Positions 1 to 12,300 of a stretch of DNA of 64,000 bases are shown piece by piece (the first letter of the stretch is position 1; every line of letters begins with the position of its first letter). Where the stretch lies: positions 20,061,451 to 20,125,450 of the forward strand of contig CM052357.1 of assembly GCA_028551475.1 (NCBI GenBank), written 5' to 3'. The position numbers and the translations under genes are program-made. A model generated the notes under the pieces. The model did not search any database, was not told the origin of the DNA, and was given only the letters and a program-made list of their open reading frames with translations. The DNA comes from Casuarina equisetifolia. Its lineage: Eukaryota > Streptophyta > Magnoliopsida > Fagales > Casuarinaceae.

Positions 1-420
1 TTCAAATGAAATGAGTGAAACTAGAGCTATTATATATAGTATTCCATCATTAAGATTAAAAAGTAACTAATATGTTTTCATATATCTAGTCAAGCATCAT
101 GAATCATGACTTCAATCAATGGAAGAGAAGTAAAACATGAACTTTTATATATGTAATATCCTATCATTAAGAGCAGAAGTGTCATTGACATTACTAGAAC
201 TAATGAATAATACGCTACAACAAAAAATATAGAGTTTTCTCTCAGATGTACCAATAAATTTTGAAGCATATTTAAAATAGTATTTATAAAACAAAGTGCA
301 AAAGAATGAAGCTTCCCTTTCTCAATAAAGTATACCAAGAAGACAACATCAATCATGTTTGAAAATTTTCACCGACAATGACCAATCATTTATGGGAAAT
401 AAAAAGTAATGAAGAAATGA
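1..420 (-). other. Intron-like DNA downstream of CRK1 exon 5
   Basis: No exon is visible here. The expected next CRK exon, encoding the APE motif, is not found, so the 3' part of CRK1 is either lost or lies outside the window. The stretch about 130-420 resembles about 11880-12220, which lies next to another CRK exon-5 relic. This suggests both derive from the same CRK intron. The reading frames are short and not convincing. Confidence 0.45.
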
Positions 421-578
421 CTTACTATGTCCCCATGACTTTGTTAGTATTGGCTTCTATTTGCTTATTGCAAATAATCCTTACTGTACCAAAATCTGAT
501 ATTTTGGGGCTCATTTCATCATCTAACGATATATTACTTGCTTTTAAATCTCTATGAATAATTTTGAGTCGAGAGTCT

Positions 579-580
<2 letters not shown>

Positions 581-613
<33 letters not shown>
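581..613. repeat. GA/CT microsatellite inside CRK1 coding remnant
   Basis: A run of about 16 GA dinucleotides sits exactly at the join between the exon-4 and exon-5 remnants of CRK1. CRK3 carries a longer GA tract at the start of the matching intron, and CRK2 a short GA-rich tract there. The tract is therefore ancestral intron sequence now fused to exons by deletion. Confidence 0.9.
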
Positions 614-615
<2 letters not shown>

Positions 616-1779
616 CAAGACTAGTGTTGACCATGTACTCATACACTAGAAGCTTTTCATCTCCTTCCAAGCAATATCCCAAGAGCCTTACTAGATTTTT
701 ATGTTGAAGTTTCAAAATCACCATCACTTCATTCTTGAACTCTTCGAGTCCTTGATTAGATTTCATTGAAAGCCTTTTAATTGCTATTTCTTTTCCATCA
801 TTCAACTTCCCCTGAAGCATTTGAAACTTTGTACACCAAGAAGGATATTTCACTGTAGAATCGTAGGCATGCGTTGCTAGATTTTACTACATTAGGGTTT
901 ACTTATCTTTCCGTAATCAAATTGTCGCAGCAAGCTTTGCTGTCATTGGTTCCGAACTTGTGCTATTTTATATTTTGAATGCAAATAATATTTCATCATC
1001 AAAAAAGCATGAGTAATAGAACAAGTACTCTGTCTTTTAACCTTGTAAACTGGGCCGAAACCACCTTCTCGAAGCTTATTTGCATAAGAAAAATTGTTTG
1101 TAGCTTTCTGCATGGTACTGAAATTGAAGTAATGCATTTCTCCACTGCCGTCTCCATCACGAGCATTGATACTTCTAACCATTAGGTTGCCTGATGGGGA
1201 AGCTTCCAAATTTCCGAATAGAATTTCTCTGTTTCCTTGCACTGTTGAGTGGCAGAGTGTTCTTAAAAATTATTGGTACTAGGGGTACAAGTCATAATCA
1301 ATTAACCAAGTTTGTTTCGCCTTCAGCGTAATTACACAGAATCTACCTTCTTGTCTATTGGTCCTGGACGAGTAATACCCGATTCCCAAGAGAGCGGCAA
1401 CTGTGGCAATTGATGATAGAGTAATGATTACTATCTTTGTTGTATTATTTCTTCCTTATCCTCCTGTTTCACAATAAAAATACACTACTAAGGCTGGGTT
1501 ACATCTTTAGGATATCGACAGAAAAATAATGCATGGACAGAGTCTCCAATAACCGTGACAAATACATAAGCACCCATTTTTGCAAGGACCTTTGTTATCT
1601 TGCAGTTGAAATAATAGATTAACAATTTCATGAAAGTTCTAAATGGAAAATGGGAATATGATTTAATTTGACAGATAAATAGAAATGTTGAAGTTAAAAA
1701 CGAAAAATTATAGACAACGCAGAAGATGAAAAAAAGAAAGAAAGTAAATAATGGGAGGGATGGGAGAAGATGTGTTGTG

Positions 1780-2620
1780 CTTGTTATTATGATATTAAGA
1801 TGTTAAGATTAGAATGTTCATTGTCTAATCTATAACCTATCTTGAAAGTAAGAAGAAACTTCTTTAATTTAAACAATTCAGGTATATGTCTTAGCAAATG
1901 GGATAATCCAAACTGTTAACATGTTTTCTATGCAAAATAAAAGTCTCACATCAAATATATGATCTCTTGTGGTAAAACTTAAATAAAGAAAGTACTTTTC
2001 TAATATTTAAGTTAGCTTTTGGATTGAACTTTAGGCCTTTTAATATCATATGAAGCCTAAATTGAATTGTTTTACCTTATGCAACCTTGAGCTCAATGTC
2101 ATTCAGCATGCATGGATCACATGAAAGTTGCATATTGAGTATACAATTTTTTATTGTGAAACTTAAATGAAGGAAATGCTTATTTAAATTTTAAATTAGC
2201 TTTTGGGTTGCCATGAAGCCCATGCTAATATGGTAGGTACAAGGGGTTTTAAGCGTTCTAACATGCCCCTTCACCATGATGGATGAATATTAGCTATCAA
2301 TGATGCCAAATGGCTTACTTATAAGGGCGTTGAGGGAAAAACTTGAGATGAGTTTTGCCAAGGGCAAAACCTAGCTATGATACTATGTTAAGGAATATTA
2401 AGATATTAAAATTACATTTTTATAGAGAAGATATCATATCTAACTTAAAATCCTAAGACATTAAATAGAGAAACTCATTTATTTATAAATTACCTTTTAA
2501 GTTCATGTTTTTTCCTTATGAGACTTAATATGTCCTCTTGCCTTAAGTATTAGGCAACACTTTCATGGAGGTCTTCGTCTACAAGTGAGGAGGCATAAGA
2601 TTGAACTGAATTAAATGGAT
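1780..2620 (-). mobile_element. Degenerate short LTR element in CRK1 intron 1
   Basis: Two similar stretches, about 1780-1990 and 2383-2600, both begin TGTTA and continue with ATATTAAGAT(A/G)TTAA. They flank about 400 bp. Immediately left of the second copy is GCTATGATACTATG (about 2373-2388), a degraded reverse complement of the tRNA-iMet primer site found in many plant LTR elements. No coding capacity is seen. A small non-autonomous LTR relic in minus orientation is the best reading, but the repeats are diverged and the limits approximate. Confidence 0.35.
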
Positions 2621-3641
2621 TACTTAACTATGTTATTGCCCAAATCATAAAATTGATTCTTAAATGTCCCACGGTGATAATCCTTCAAGAAATTTGCTGT
2701 CCAATACTGGCACTTTACAAATCATAATGTACTAAGGTAGTTGTTTGTTCTTCTGTGGCCTCGCTGCACCAACAAATAAGTGCCAAATATTCGGGGTTGA
2801 ACTAGCTTCAATGTAAAACCCAATTCTATGCGTTTTTAACGTTACCTGGCAGTGGCTGTGCTGCAGCAGGCACAGGTTGGGGCGCCGTCTGCACAGGTTC
2901 AGATGGTGAGTCCTGAAAGAAAGAGTAGTTCTCGTACCTCATATTGCAACTTGGAGGTAAAAGACGCCAACCTTGTTTCTCTTGACAACATTTATCGGCC
3001 TCTTTCAGCAACTGATTAAAGCAACTGCTGCACGAAAAAGTATCGATATCTAGAGTACACTGCACCAATCCATATATTCTCTCAAACGAATTTCCTGGAG
3101 ATGGTATGCTGTCTGCGCTGAAGAACATCTTTGTTGATAAAGCTTTACCAATTAGGTCGTTAATCAGACTTCGTGCTCCGTAATTAGGTATAGCAGGTAA
3201 AGTTTTATTGTTCTGATTCCACACGAGTGCATATGGAAATACCTGTATCTTTCCGAAGAAATTGGTGTCAGAGTACCGTAACATGCATTGATCGAACCAT
3301 ATGTCGGCTGTTGTACTATTTGAACACTGACTTGTGATGTTTTTACTCGCATAGCTGACACAACTTTGGCAGGTACTACTATTAACATCACCTCGGCATA
3401 GGAAGAGTGCGTAGATGCCATTCGAGGTATCGTTGTAGAATCTGTTGTTTTGAGAGGCTTTAGTGGATAAAGAATCCAACAGGAGGACGAGATTGGATTT
3501 GTAGGATGTGTAGGAGGTCTTATTAGATGGACCGGAACAATTCACATCATTGTAGATTGGCTGCGAATGAACAGAGCCGATAAGTATGCATCCCCCGAGC
3601 AACAGAAAGACAAAGGCTCTGGAACTGTTGAAGAAAAACAT

Positions 3642-4349
3642 TGTAAATTCTAGTGCGTCAACGGAAAATTCTTCGGTGAATGTGTGCAAGCGCTGCATCT
3701 AACTATATAACAACTTCTATAATGAGAAAATAAGAAATGGGTTTGATGCTTATGGCTGCTAAGGTGAGCATACTCAAGTCGTCACTGTCATAAGGTTATA
3801 ATCACCATTCTAACTACGCATTCTTTCTCCCATCTTTATCCACTAGCTATCCCTCCACTTTCCGCGCAACTTCCCCGAGAGAATCAGAGACTTTTTTAAT
3901 TCGAATGCGTGGTGCGGGAAAAAAATTTCAAATTAATTAATCAATTACGACTGTTTTCTTTTTCCTTCTTTTGTTGGTCATCCTTATGTTTATTCTCAGT
4001 GAATGCCGCGTAGAATGAATGAGAAAAAGGCTGACGTGTGTCTTTGGATTGTCAGAGTGTGGTCGATCAAAAGTAGTTTTCTTTCTTATTTCTTGAATTG
4101 ATCTCAACATGATTGACGACGGGGATGGTTTGGTTTTCTAGCATATAAGATTTGATAAATTGAATACTAGCATGTAGGACATATACCACTTAATGCGTCC
4201 TCATGCGGAACATTTAATAAATGAAACAGAGAGAGAGAGAGAGAGATAAGATTTGATTAATTGAATACTAGCATATAGGACATATCCACTTAATGCGTCC
4301 TCATGATTTAATAAATGTGTGTGTGTGTGTATGAGAGAGAGTGTGTGTG
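3642..4349. other. CRK1 upstream region with simple and tandem repeats
   Basis: This is the presumed promoter side of CRK1 (minus strand), with no reading frame of note. From about 4145 to 4320 a segment of about 75-100 bp occurs twice in tandem (both copies contain TTGAATACTAGCAT and CACTTAATGCGTCCTCATG). A GA run (4229-4246) separates the copies and a GT/GA run (4316-4356) follows them. Confidence 0.6.
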
Positions 4350-5813
4350 TGTGTGTCTGGCGAGAGTTGTTCATGTAATTATAGAAACTAGAGTTTTAAA
4401 TAGAGTAAGTATAGAAAAACATAGTAGGTAAGTCACTCTTGTCAAAAAGACTCCTTTTGGGGGTTACCTAGTTGTTGGAGAGAGCATCTTTCAAGGATTC
4501 TTAATGAAAAAAAATTTTATGAAATGCATATTTGATAAGAGGAAAACAAAAAGAAATTTAATAAGAAAAGACTATAGAAAAATAAGATATTATGTTGCAA
4601 ATGTTTTAAATCTACTATGTTTGGAGGTGTGTATTCTTATGTTTGTGTATTTAATCTCTATGTAGATTTACTATGTTGAACTTTTACAACAAGTGGTATC
4701 AAAGCCACTTGAATCCCAACAAGTGGTATTGAAGCTATTGGATCTAAAAGATTAGGACCAAAGATGACATATCAAACCAGTGAATGCAATTGAAGAAACA
4801 AATTAATGTGTTTTAACGTAAGATTTTATTTTTCCTTAGATCTAGTTTGATTTTTGATGATATTGATGTAATCCAACTGGAATATATTTTTTGGAGTGGT
4901 GGATTGAGGTTTGTAAAGTGCATATCTATATCTTTCTATCCAAATTCTAGTATTTGTGAGCCAAATTAGAGATTTTTATTAAAAGGCATGACATTTTTCA
5001 GATGGTTGGTATTTTCAAATTTGTTGGATTGAAGAGTTAGATTATTCTTGGTGATTGTATGAATTGTTTGGCCTATGTTGTGGCATCGGATTTCAAAGAA
5101 CAATAGAGACATCATTGGTTGAAAGCAAAGACCATGATGGACGATCAAGAACAAATTTGAAGATTGGTTTTGATTTATTGCATGTGGTGGAAAAGTAAGG
5201 GTACTCGGATAATCTGTGGGGGATTTTGATTCCAACCCAGATAGCAAAATAGTGAACAACCATAGTAGTTTGCCAGAACAATCGGGTTGGGTTTATGGTT
5301 TTTGGGTGATAGCTAAAAATGCAACTGATGGCAGTAGACCAGCACCGATGATAGTGGAAGATGGTTATTAGTAGGTTCTAGTCTTGTTCATAGTGGAGAT
5401 CTTGATGATTTTCACCAAAAGATAGCAGAACGACAATTGGGTCATTGATGCATCAAAACCAAGTGAGGCGGATTCAAGTTGCTGAAAAGGGAATCCCACC
5501 GTAGGAGACACGTGTGAGTTTCATGCCCTAGACCGTGTAGCCCGTGCGCATGAGCTGCATGCGTTAAACAAAGCAATTTTTTATTTTTATTTTTATGTTG
5601 TAGTATCGTGAAAGGGAAGCATTTTAAGGACCAAATGTTAGATGGATTGTTGATTAAGGGGGAGCTTGTGATACTTCTAATTTTTGTTATAGATATTTTC
5701 AATTGTTGATATCTATATGAGGTGTGAGAGGCTTTGATTGTTGATTCCACAAAAGTATCAATAATTTTAGATAGGAGGTGGACTTTTTAATGGGTAGATT
5801 CTAGAGTTTGTCT

Positions 5814-5936
5814 AAAGACTATTGTTGTGAAAGTTGATTTTTTTTTAATTATTTTTAGTCTTTCTCTTTCAAAAGACTATTGTTGTGAAAGTTGATTTTT
5901 TTTTAATTATTTTTAGTCTTTCTCTTTCAAAAGACT
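5814..5936. repeat. 58-bp tandem duplication
   Basis: Two adjacent copies with a 58-bp period, each starting AAAGACTATTGTTGTGAAAG and ending in a CTTTCTCTTTCAA motif, with the first bases of a third copy. The copies look nearly identical, so the duplication is recent. It lies in the non-coding internal part of the LTR element. Confidence 0.9.
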
Positions 5937-6832
5937 ATGATTGTATAGTTGGTATATTTGAAACGATTTTTTTTTATATCTTCCTATAGTGCAAAAATAT
6001 TGCACTAATTAGTCAAAGGGAAGAATGTTAGGATTGATAGAATCATTAGGCTTGATGGTACATTTGTAATATCCTTGTATGGTGAGGGCTATCCATGTAA
6101 TTATAGAAGCTAGAGTTTCTATATAAATAAAGGATTTGTAGAGAAACCTGGTAGGCAAGCCACTTTGAAAAGAAAGTCTCCTTTGGGGGCTAACTAGTTG
6201 TTGGAAAGAGCCTTTATCAAGAAATCTAGATGATGAAAGAACTCATGAGATGCATGTTTGAAGAAAGGAAAAATGAAAAGAAAATCTAATGAGAAGAGAC
6301 TATGAGAGAAGTAGGTATTATGTTGGTCCAAACCTTTTAAATTTGTTATATTTTGGTGTGTATATTTTTATGGTTTAGAAATTAGAAACTAGGGTTTGTG
6401 TGTACATTTGTAATATCCATGTATGGTGAGGGCTATCCATGTAATTATAGAAAAATTATGATTTCTTTATAAATAGAGAAAGTATATAAAAAAGAGCTAC
6501 TTTAAGGAGAAAGTGTCTTTTAGGGGCTAGCTAGTTGTTAGAGAAAGCCTTTCCATAGATTCTAGATGATGAAAAAAATCCATAAGATGCATGTTTAATG
6601 AAAAGAAAAGGAAAAGAAAATCTAATAAGAAGAGATGACAGAAAAAATAGGATATTATGTTAATCAAAACCTCTTAAATCTGTTGTATTTGGGTGTTTAC
6701 ATTCCTATAGTTTAGAAACTAGATACTAAGGTTTGTCTATACATTTGTAATACCCATGCATGGTAAGGGCTATTCATGTAATTATAAGAATTAGTTTTCC
6801 CTACAAATAGAAGAAGTAGAAGAAGTATAAAA

Positions 6833-7088
6833 TAGGAATTAGTGTTTTCAAAATATGTTGAAATACCAATTTTGTTGGATAGAATTAAGAAAGTGGTACC
6901 TGGAAGCGCATCTCTATTTAGGAATATTAAACTCTTTTAGACTAATGTTCTATTGTGTCATGGTTGGAGGATTCTATATTCAATTTTCTCTTAGATAAAT
7001 TGTAATGTTATGGTATGTTCATAAGTTTTTGTACTATATTATTTTTTGATAAATAAACTCACATATTCATAAAAAAAAAAGAAAAAAA
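6833..7088 (+). mobile_element. LINE 3' tail inserted in the LTR element
   Basis: A segment without coding capacity ends in AAACTCACATATTCAT followed by a poly-A-rich run (7070-7088). It is flanked by AGAAGTATA-AA on the left (about 6821-6832) and AGAAGTATAGAA on the right (about 7089-7100), a likely target duplication of about 12 bp. The same terminal motif, inverted, begins the inserts at 44902 and 58204. A 5'-truncated LINE (or a LINE-mobilised element) explains the poly-A and the target duplication. Confidence 0.6.
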
Positions 7089-7415
7089 AGAAGTATAGAA
7101 AAACTTAGTAAGCAAGCCATTTTCATGAGAAAGCCTCATTTGGGGGCTAGCTAGTTTTGGAGAGAACCCCTTTCATGGATTCTAGATGATGAAAGAATAC
7201 ATGAGATGCATGTTTGAAGAAAGGAAAATTAAAAGAAATCTAATAAGAAACTATGAGGAAAGTATAAAGAGACTACATGAAAAGTATGACATTATGTTAG
7301 TTCAAGCCTCTTAAATCTATTGTATTTGGGTATTTAGATTTCTAGAGTTGTGTGTTTGATCTTTATGTGGATTATGTGTTGTCTTGAATTAATGCAACAA
7401 GTAGTATTAAAGCCA

Positions 7416-8845
7416 CTTGAATCCTTAACACAAAGACTTGAAATTGTCGTCCCATCCATAAAGCATTGCAAATGGTATAATAATGCGATACTGTAGGTAC
7501 TTTCTAGTAACGTGCAACAAACATTTTTATAAATTCTTTCATTGATATTTATAGTAATTGGGATTTTTCAGAATGAAAAATTGTACATTAAGAATAAAAT
7601 TTAATTTAACAACTTAACTCAGTGTAAAACAACATTAACAACTAAAATATTCTATAATGATTTAAATCAAAGTAAAATAACTTGAATAACTATATCTCAT
7701 TTTTTGTTATCTTTCTTTCTAGTTGCTCTTTGACTTGGCCTTTCTGTTAGTCTTTGTCTTAATCTTCTCGATTTTTGACTTTTGATTGGGTGCACTTGAC
7801 AATGCCCCCTTTTCAATATAAATCCTACCCTTAGGATTTGAGTAAAAAAGGGTCCAATTTAGTAAAACATCCTAATAACTAACAAGCTGATACAACACTA
7901 CGACTAGCAAGGAACCCGTACTTAAAAATGCTTAAAAACAAGAGTCCTTGATGGCAAGTTGGTGGTCAAAACACTTTTCCGATGGCTGGCCGGGGTGAGT
8001 AAGGGCAGCTCAATATCTAGAATGCCAGAAAAATGGGACAGCTTTCCTTTTATCTATTTCCAATTGTAAGAAACGGAGAATATTAGGAGAAGCAGTCGAG
8101 CGAACAAATTGCTTTTTATATTGCTCTAATGTTCTATACAGTACTAAGCCTATATTTATAGCCTATAAACCTATTCTATGTAGGAAAAGCAAAGAATCAC
8201 GATGACAATTACAATGATGACGAGCAATCCACAACGAAGCACCTGACCAATATGGCAACATGCGCATTAACACCAACTCTGGTTGAGACCTCTCAATACC
8301 GAATCTATGCGTACAAGATTTTCATGGGTTTATCCTCTTCAACATAGGATGACCTAGCCATCGTTAGTGACTTCTTCGGCAACGGAGATGAAACCACGCG
8401 ATTCCTTCTAAGAGTGGATCGAAGACATTTGGACTTAACTATGACCATCATAGGTTTAAATGCCAACGGGTGGTGTTGGGTTTGGGAAAACTATGAAGCA
8501 AATGGTCATTGCTTCTTGATCTACTCCTGACTGGGTGGAAGGCAATCAAAGGTGTGTAGGGAGGGCTCATCTTGCTCCTCCATCAACTGGGTTTCGGTCA
8601 TATCAAGGGTGGAGACGAAAGGTCATTTCGCCTCTTGCTTAGCTTTTTCCATTTCAACCTGTTCCTCTTTCCCCTTGTGCATTTTCTTTTTTAATTTTTT
8701 CCTTGAAGTATCCAAGTTTTATCTTGAAACATCTAAGTTTCACCTCTAAGCATTCTTGTATTTTGACCAAATTGTTGTCCAACTCCATTTGGTCATGACT
8801 CTTGTCAGCTATTACTTCCTCTATTGAGCCCTTATTGCAAAACCA
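7416..8845. other. Intergenic DNA, possible gypsy-type LTR relic
   Basis: No host gene is recognised. At about 8846-8868, AGCTTTGATATTATTTGTCATG resembles a decayed reverse complement of an LTR primer site. To its left, the minus-strand translation of 8560-8800 is rich in Lys, Glu and Leu, broken by stops, and could be a gag coiled coil. This is weak evidence for a minus-strand LTR relic; nothing else is seen. Confidence 0.25.
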
Positions 8846-8959
8846 CTAGCTTTGATATTATTTGTCATGTTTAAACAAGCGAAAAATAAATAATCTATTT
8901 GAAGGAAACTAAACCTTGTAGGTAATTTTTGCATTTTAAATTGATGATCTTTATAAATT

Positions 8960-9232
8960 AAATGTATTTACATCTTTTTTTTATGCCATTTGGAATGAAA
9001 GAAATAATAGGGTCTTTAAGAATAATATGATTTCTGAATGTTTTACTCTTGAAGCCATCAAAAGGCTTTAGTAGATAGACTTATTTTTGTTAAAGTATTT
9101 TCAAAACAGCTAAAAACTTACATATTTAGCTTGTTTGATATGACGTATGTTATATGTTCTCATTATAGTGGAAACACCCCTAATAATCTTGTAATGAACA
9201 TTAGCGTATAAAAAATTTTACTTATAAAAAAA
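8960..9232 (+). mobile_element. LINE ORF2 C-terminal fragment with poly-A
   Basis: The plus-strand frame near 8975-9070 reads AIWNERNNRVFKNN, which matches the conserved end of plant L1-type LINE ORF2 proteins (a W-x-ERN-x-R-x-F signature downstream of the reverse transcriptase). Stop codons follow, then a short 3' untranslated region and an A-run at 9224-9232. It is a 5'-truncated dead copy. Confidence 0.5.
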
Positions 9233-11800
9233 TGGTTGCACTTGTATACCTTTGAATATATTCAACATTTTTCTCATTTAGAAATAGCCATTTTCCACCT
9301 ATACACTATTGCCAAAACAGAAACATTAAAACAAACATAGTCAGACTTCAGTGACAACTATTTATAAATTACATATTCTAGAGCAATAAGAACTTCAATT
9401 GTCATTGTAATTGTATAGAGCTTTTAACAATTTATCTAGAAAATTATCTAAATCTCTTCTAGTAGGAAGAAGTAAACCTAGTTAACTAGGTTCACATCAT
9501 ATTTCTGTAGAAAACGTAACACATATAGTTGATAATAAGCACCATCTTGTGGTCAACTATTAGCAATTTCTATGAGTTGACAAGGTAAAGAGAATTTTCA
9601 TACCAAATCATAGTTGGGGTTCAATTCCCCCTCCTTCGTGAGTTTTTTTTTTATAAAAAAATTACAATTGAATGTTTTTAGTTTTAAGACCATGATGAAT
9701 CATAGAAGAAATTTTTTCTAAAGATAAAGAAGCTCTTCAATAGTATATGGTAAACTCTAGCATGTCTTTCTTAATTTAAATATGAATTTTTACTCGGACC
9801 CACTAACGAATCTAAGTCGTTCCCAATCCAAATATGAGTTTTGCCGGGTTTTGTCCTAATCTAAGCCTATTTTATAAACAAAGAGACACGTAGCATAAAA
9901 TCTCAATCTCGAATGCTAGATTCCTTTTGCTTAACACCGTGTAATCTTTCTCCGAAAATATATAGAAGTGGAAGAATCTCCTACGAGAATGTTAGGTGCA
10001 AAAGACGTCCGTGATAACCGTTCTTGCCATTTACAATGGATAATCTTTCTCTGAAAATATATAGAAAAAAGGCAGGTAATACTTCTTGAAGTATCTTGCT
10101 CTTAGTTGGTTTCCAAAGCTACCATATTTCGAACCAAAATTAGGTATCTGATCTGACCTTCTAGTCTACACAGTCTTCTTCTCAAGTACATTTTTTTTTT
10201 ATTTCTTTCTTATAAGATCATCTTTTAGGATATAATCATGGTGACAGGTGGTCTGCTTTGAATCCCCACTTTTATATAAATCTTCTTTCAATAATGAGTA
10301 GTAGATTTTCGGGTTGATCAACACTTTACTTAGAACAAAACTAAGATAGAAATTTGTATATAAAATAGAATAATATAAAGAACTGAGAGAAAGTTTTTAA
10401 ATTTTATAATTTTAAAGTACAATTGATTGGTCTATTTATAGTGGTAAAAAATGATCTAAATTCTCTTTTAAAATAGTTGTCTTTTGATATTTTGTAACTA
10501 ATGTGTCTCTTGATATTTTGTAACATGTCTCTTAATATTTTGTAACCAACTATACAAATTACTATTTTTCCCTAATTGGTTGATTTTTAACTAAACAACT
10601 TTGAGTCTGTGTTGATAAGCTGGAAAGTGAGGCAACTCCCCACGCGTAGGAAACTTGGTGTCTCAGCTATTACTACATTTTTTTTTTTTCTAAATTATCT
10701 AGAAAGTTGTTGACTCGGGACACATACCCCGAGGAGTTCTTTATTCAGGTAAAGAAGGGGAGCAGGGCCTGTAAAATATTAATTAAATAATTATTTTAAT
10801 TATTTTCTATAAATTTAAAATTTTGGCCGGAGTTCAACAAAGCCATTTCCAAAGGGTTTATGGCAACGGAAGTTCCTTTACGTCTTGATAATGCCTAAAA
10901 GTTGTCATTTGAAAGGGAGTTGTGTATTATTGAAAGCCAAAACCTTCAGGCTAAACAATCTCTGACCACTAAGATGTAATCTTGTTGCATGTGGTGTTGG
11001 ATTACTGATGATGAAGACTGCGCTGCTAAAGGTTCTCTTTAAACAATAATTTCCTATAAATAAATGGGGGCTTGTTATTGTTATCATAACCAAATTGCGG
11101 TGCCGAGTAGATAGTCATCCACTGAGGTCCACTTTCAGAGTCGCTTAGGCATGGGTCGGCGCCACTTTCGAAATCTCTGTGAGGTCAATGAGCCTACGTT
11201 AAATGGCTCAACTTTTTCTCTACCTTTCTTTTTATATATATAAAATAAAGAATACAAAGGAGCTACAGGCATGGTTTAAACGTGTCACTCTGTAATGAAA
11301 TTGGTTTGGCATGTCAACCAAATAAGCCATAGACTAAAAAGGATGAAGATTACAATTTCAGTTCTTCGTGGGAATGGTATACCTGAAGTCATGCTGTGAC
11401 TTCTAGTCACGTCCTAAGGCCCTTGATCCTCACTTGGCAATCTGAATTGCCAGTATCTCCAAATATACCGGCAATTGACGAGAAGATTAAGATGAAACGT
11501 ACTTTCTTTTATTCTTAAGTTGGTCGATGTGAGTTTTCTCATGCTTGGAAAATGGTATTCATCTAGTTATTAAAAAGGAAAAAAAAAAAAGGTATTCCCT
11601 TTTGGACGTTGAGCTTATCCCAGAAAGAAAAAGGATGCCCTGTAATCTAGCTAGAGCCTTCTGGAGTCTTATATGGAAGAATGTTATGCAATCTCGAATT
11701 ACGACAATGCAAAAGCTTTCTACCCTAAAAAATAAAAGTAAAAATGAAAAAGGCAGAAAATAGGCAAAAACTTCAACAAGCAATATTAACTAGAATTATG
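9233..11800. other. Intergenic DNA without recognised genes
   Basis: AT-rich sequence with scattered homopolymers. The longest minus-strand frame (10905-11093, 62 codons) matches no family I know and lacks supporting context. I see no kinase, transposase or RNA gene here. Confidence 0.5.
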
Positions 11801-11879
11801 AAAATAGTTCTAAGATCAATTTCAAATATAATTGTTTTACCTACGTCTAGGAAGCTATAAAATTTTTCTCTAGCACTTA

Positions 11880-12300
11880 GATCTAGAATTATTGTAGATG
11901 TGGTATTCTATCATTAAGATCGAGAGTGACATTGACATAACCAGGACTAGTGGATTATGGCTTTCTTCCTTTGCAAGTCCTTCTCTTGTAGTTCTAACTA
12001 CAGATTATTTTTGAAATTGTACGTTTCATACCCGCTTACACGATAAATTTCAAGCAATATTTAAAGCAGGATTCAAAAGAGCAAAGACAATGAGCCTATC
12101 CTCCCTCACTAGCTTGTATTCAGGAGGACAAAACAGTAACCATGTCTGTACTTTTTTATTTACTATGATGAGTGATTTATGGAAATGGGAAGAATAAGGG
12201 AATGAATTACTACGCACTCATAACCCTGTCAATGTTAACTTCTATTTAATTACTGACAAAACTCATTGCAGCATTAAAATATAATGTATCAGGGTTTATT
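11880..12300 (-). pseudogene. CRK relic: intron plus exon-5 remnant
   Basis: The stretch 11880-12220 resembles 130-420 downstream of CRK1 exon 5. Next to it, 12222-12295 resembles the end of CRK exon 5 in reverse complement, where the DFG, Asn/Lys-rich and GT splice region would lie. It contains many substitutions and no usable frame. It is probably the only trace of another CRK copy that once lay 3' of CRK2. Similarity was judged by eye. Confidence 0.45.

Larger units (their letters stand above)
421..3641 (-). pseudogene. CRK1: cysteine-rich receptor-like kinase pseudogene (partial)
   Basis: The DUF26 receptor-kinase plan is readable on the minus strand. Exon 1 (2846-3641) starts at an ATG encoding MFFFNSS, with a hydrophobic signal peptide and two DUF26 domains; the first has C-x8-C-x2-C in the form CRGDVNSSTCQSC. 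Exon 2 (1347-1463) is the membrane segment, exon 3 (1042-1241) the juxtamembrane part and glycine loop, and exon 4 starts at 811. Three lesions are visible. Exon 2 has an in-frame TAA near its start, where CRK2 has a sense codon. The glycine loop reads LREGGFG instead of LGEGGFG. The end of exon 4, intron 4 and the start of exon 5 are missing, so a GA/CT microsatellite (581-613) joins NTSLDV directly to the HRD segment, and the N-lobe frame stops at 578-580. The HRD and DFGT motifs are still readable (424-571). The final exons are not in the window. Loss of function is near certain. Confidence 0.85.
4350..7415 (+). mobile_element. Non-autonomous LTR retroelement (TRIM/LARD-like) with multiplied terminal repeats
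   Basis: A terminal repeat of about 340 bp ends at about 4691 and is followed by TGGTATCAAAGCC (4694-4706), a tRNA-iMet-type primer binding site. About 1.3 kb of internal DNA without a recognisable gag or pol follows. A purine-rich tract (6011-6025) then precedes a second repeat beginning TGTTAGGATTG at 6026. That repeat is present as three head-to-tail units (starting about 6026, 6376 and 6716, period about 340 bp). The third unit is interrupted by a LINE tail (6833-7088). After it a second primer-site-like sequence, TAGTATTAAAGCC, occurs at 7402-7414. The units share GTAATTATAGAA and a GGGGGCTA(A/G)CTAGTTG-like core. The missing proteins suggest mobilisation by a partner element. The 5' limit is blurred by the GT/GA microsatellite. 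Confidence 0.65.

Noticed and set aside
979-1185. Plus-strand frame of 68 codons
   Set aside because: It is the shadow of CRK1 exon 3 on the opposite strand.
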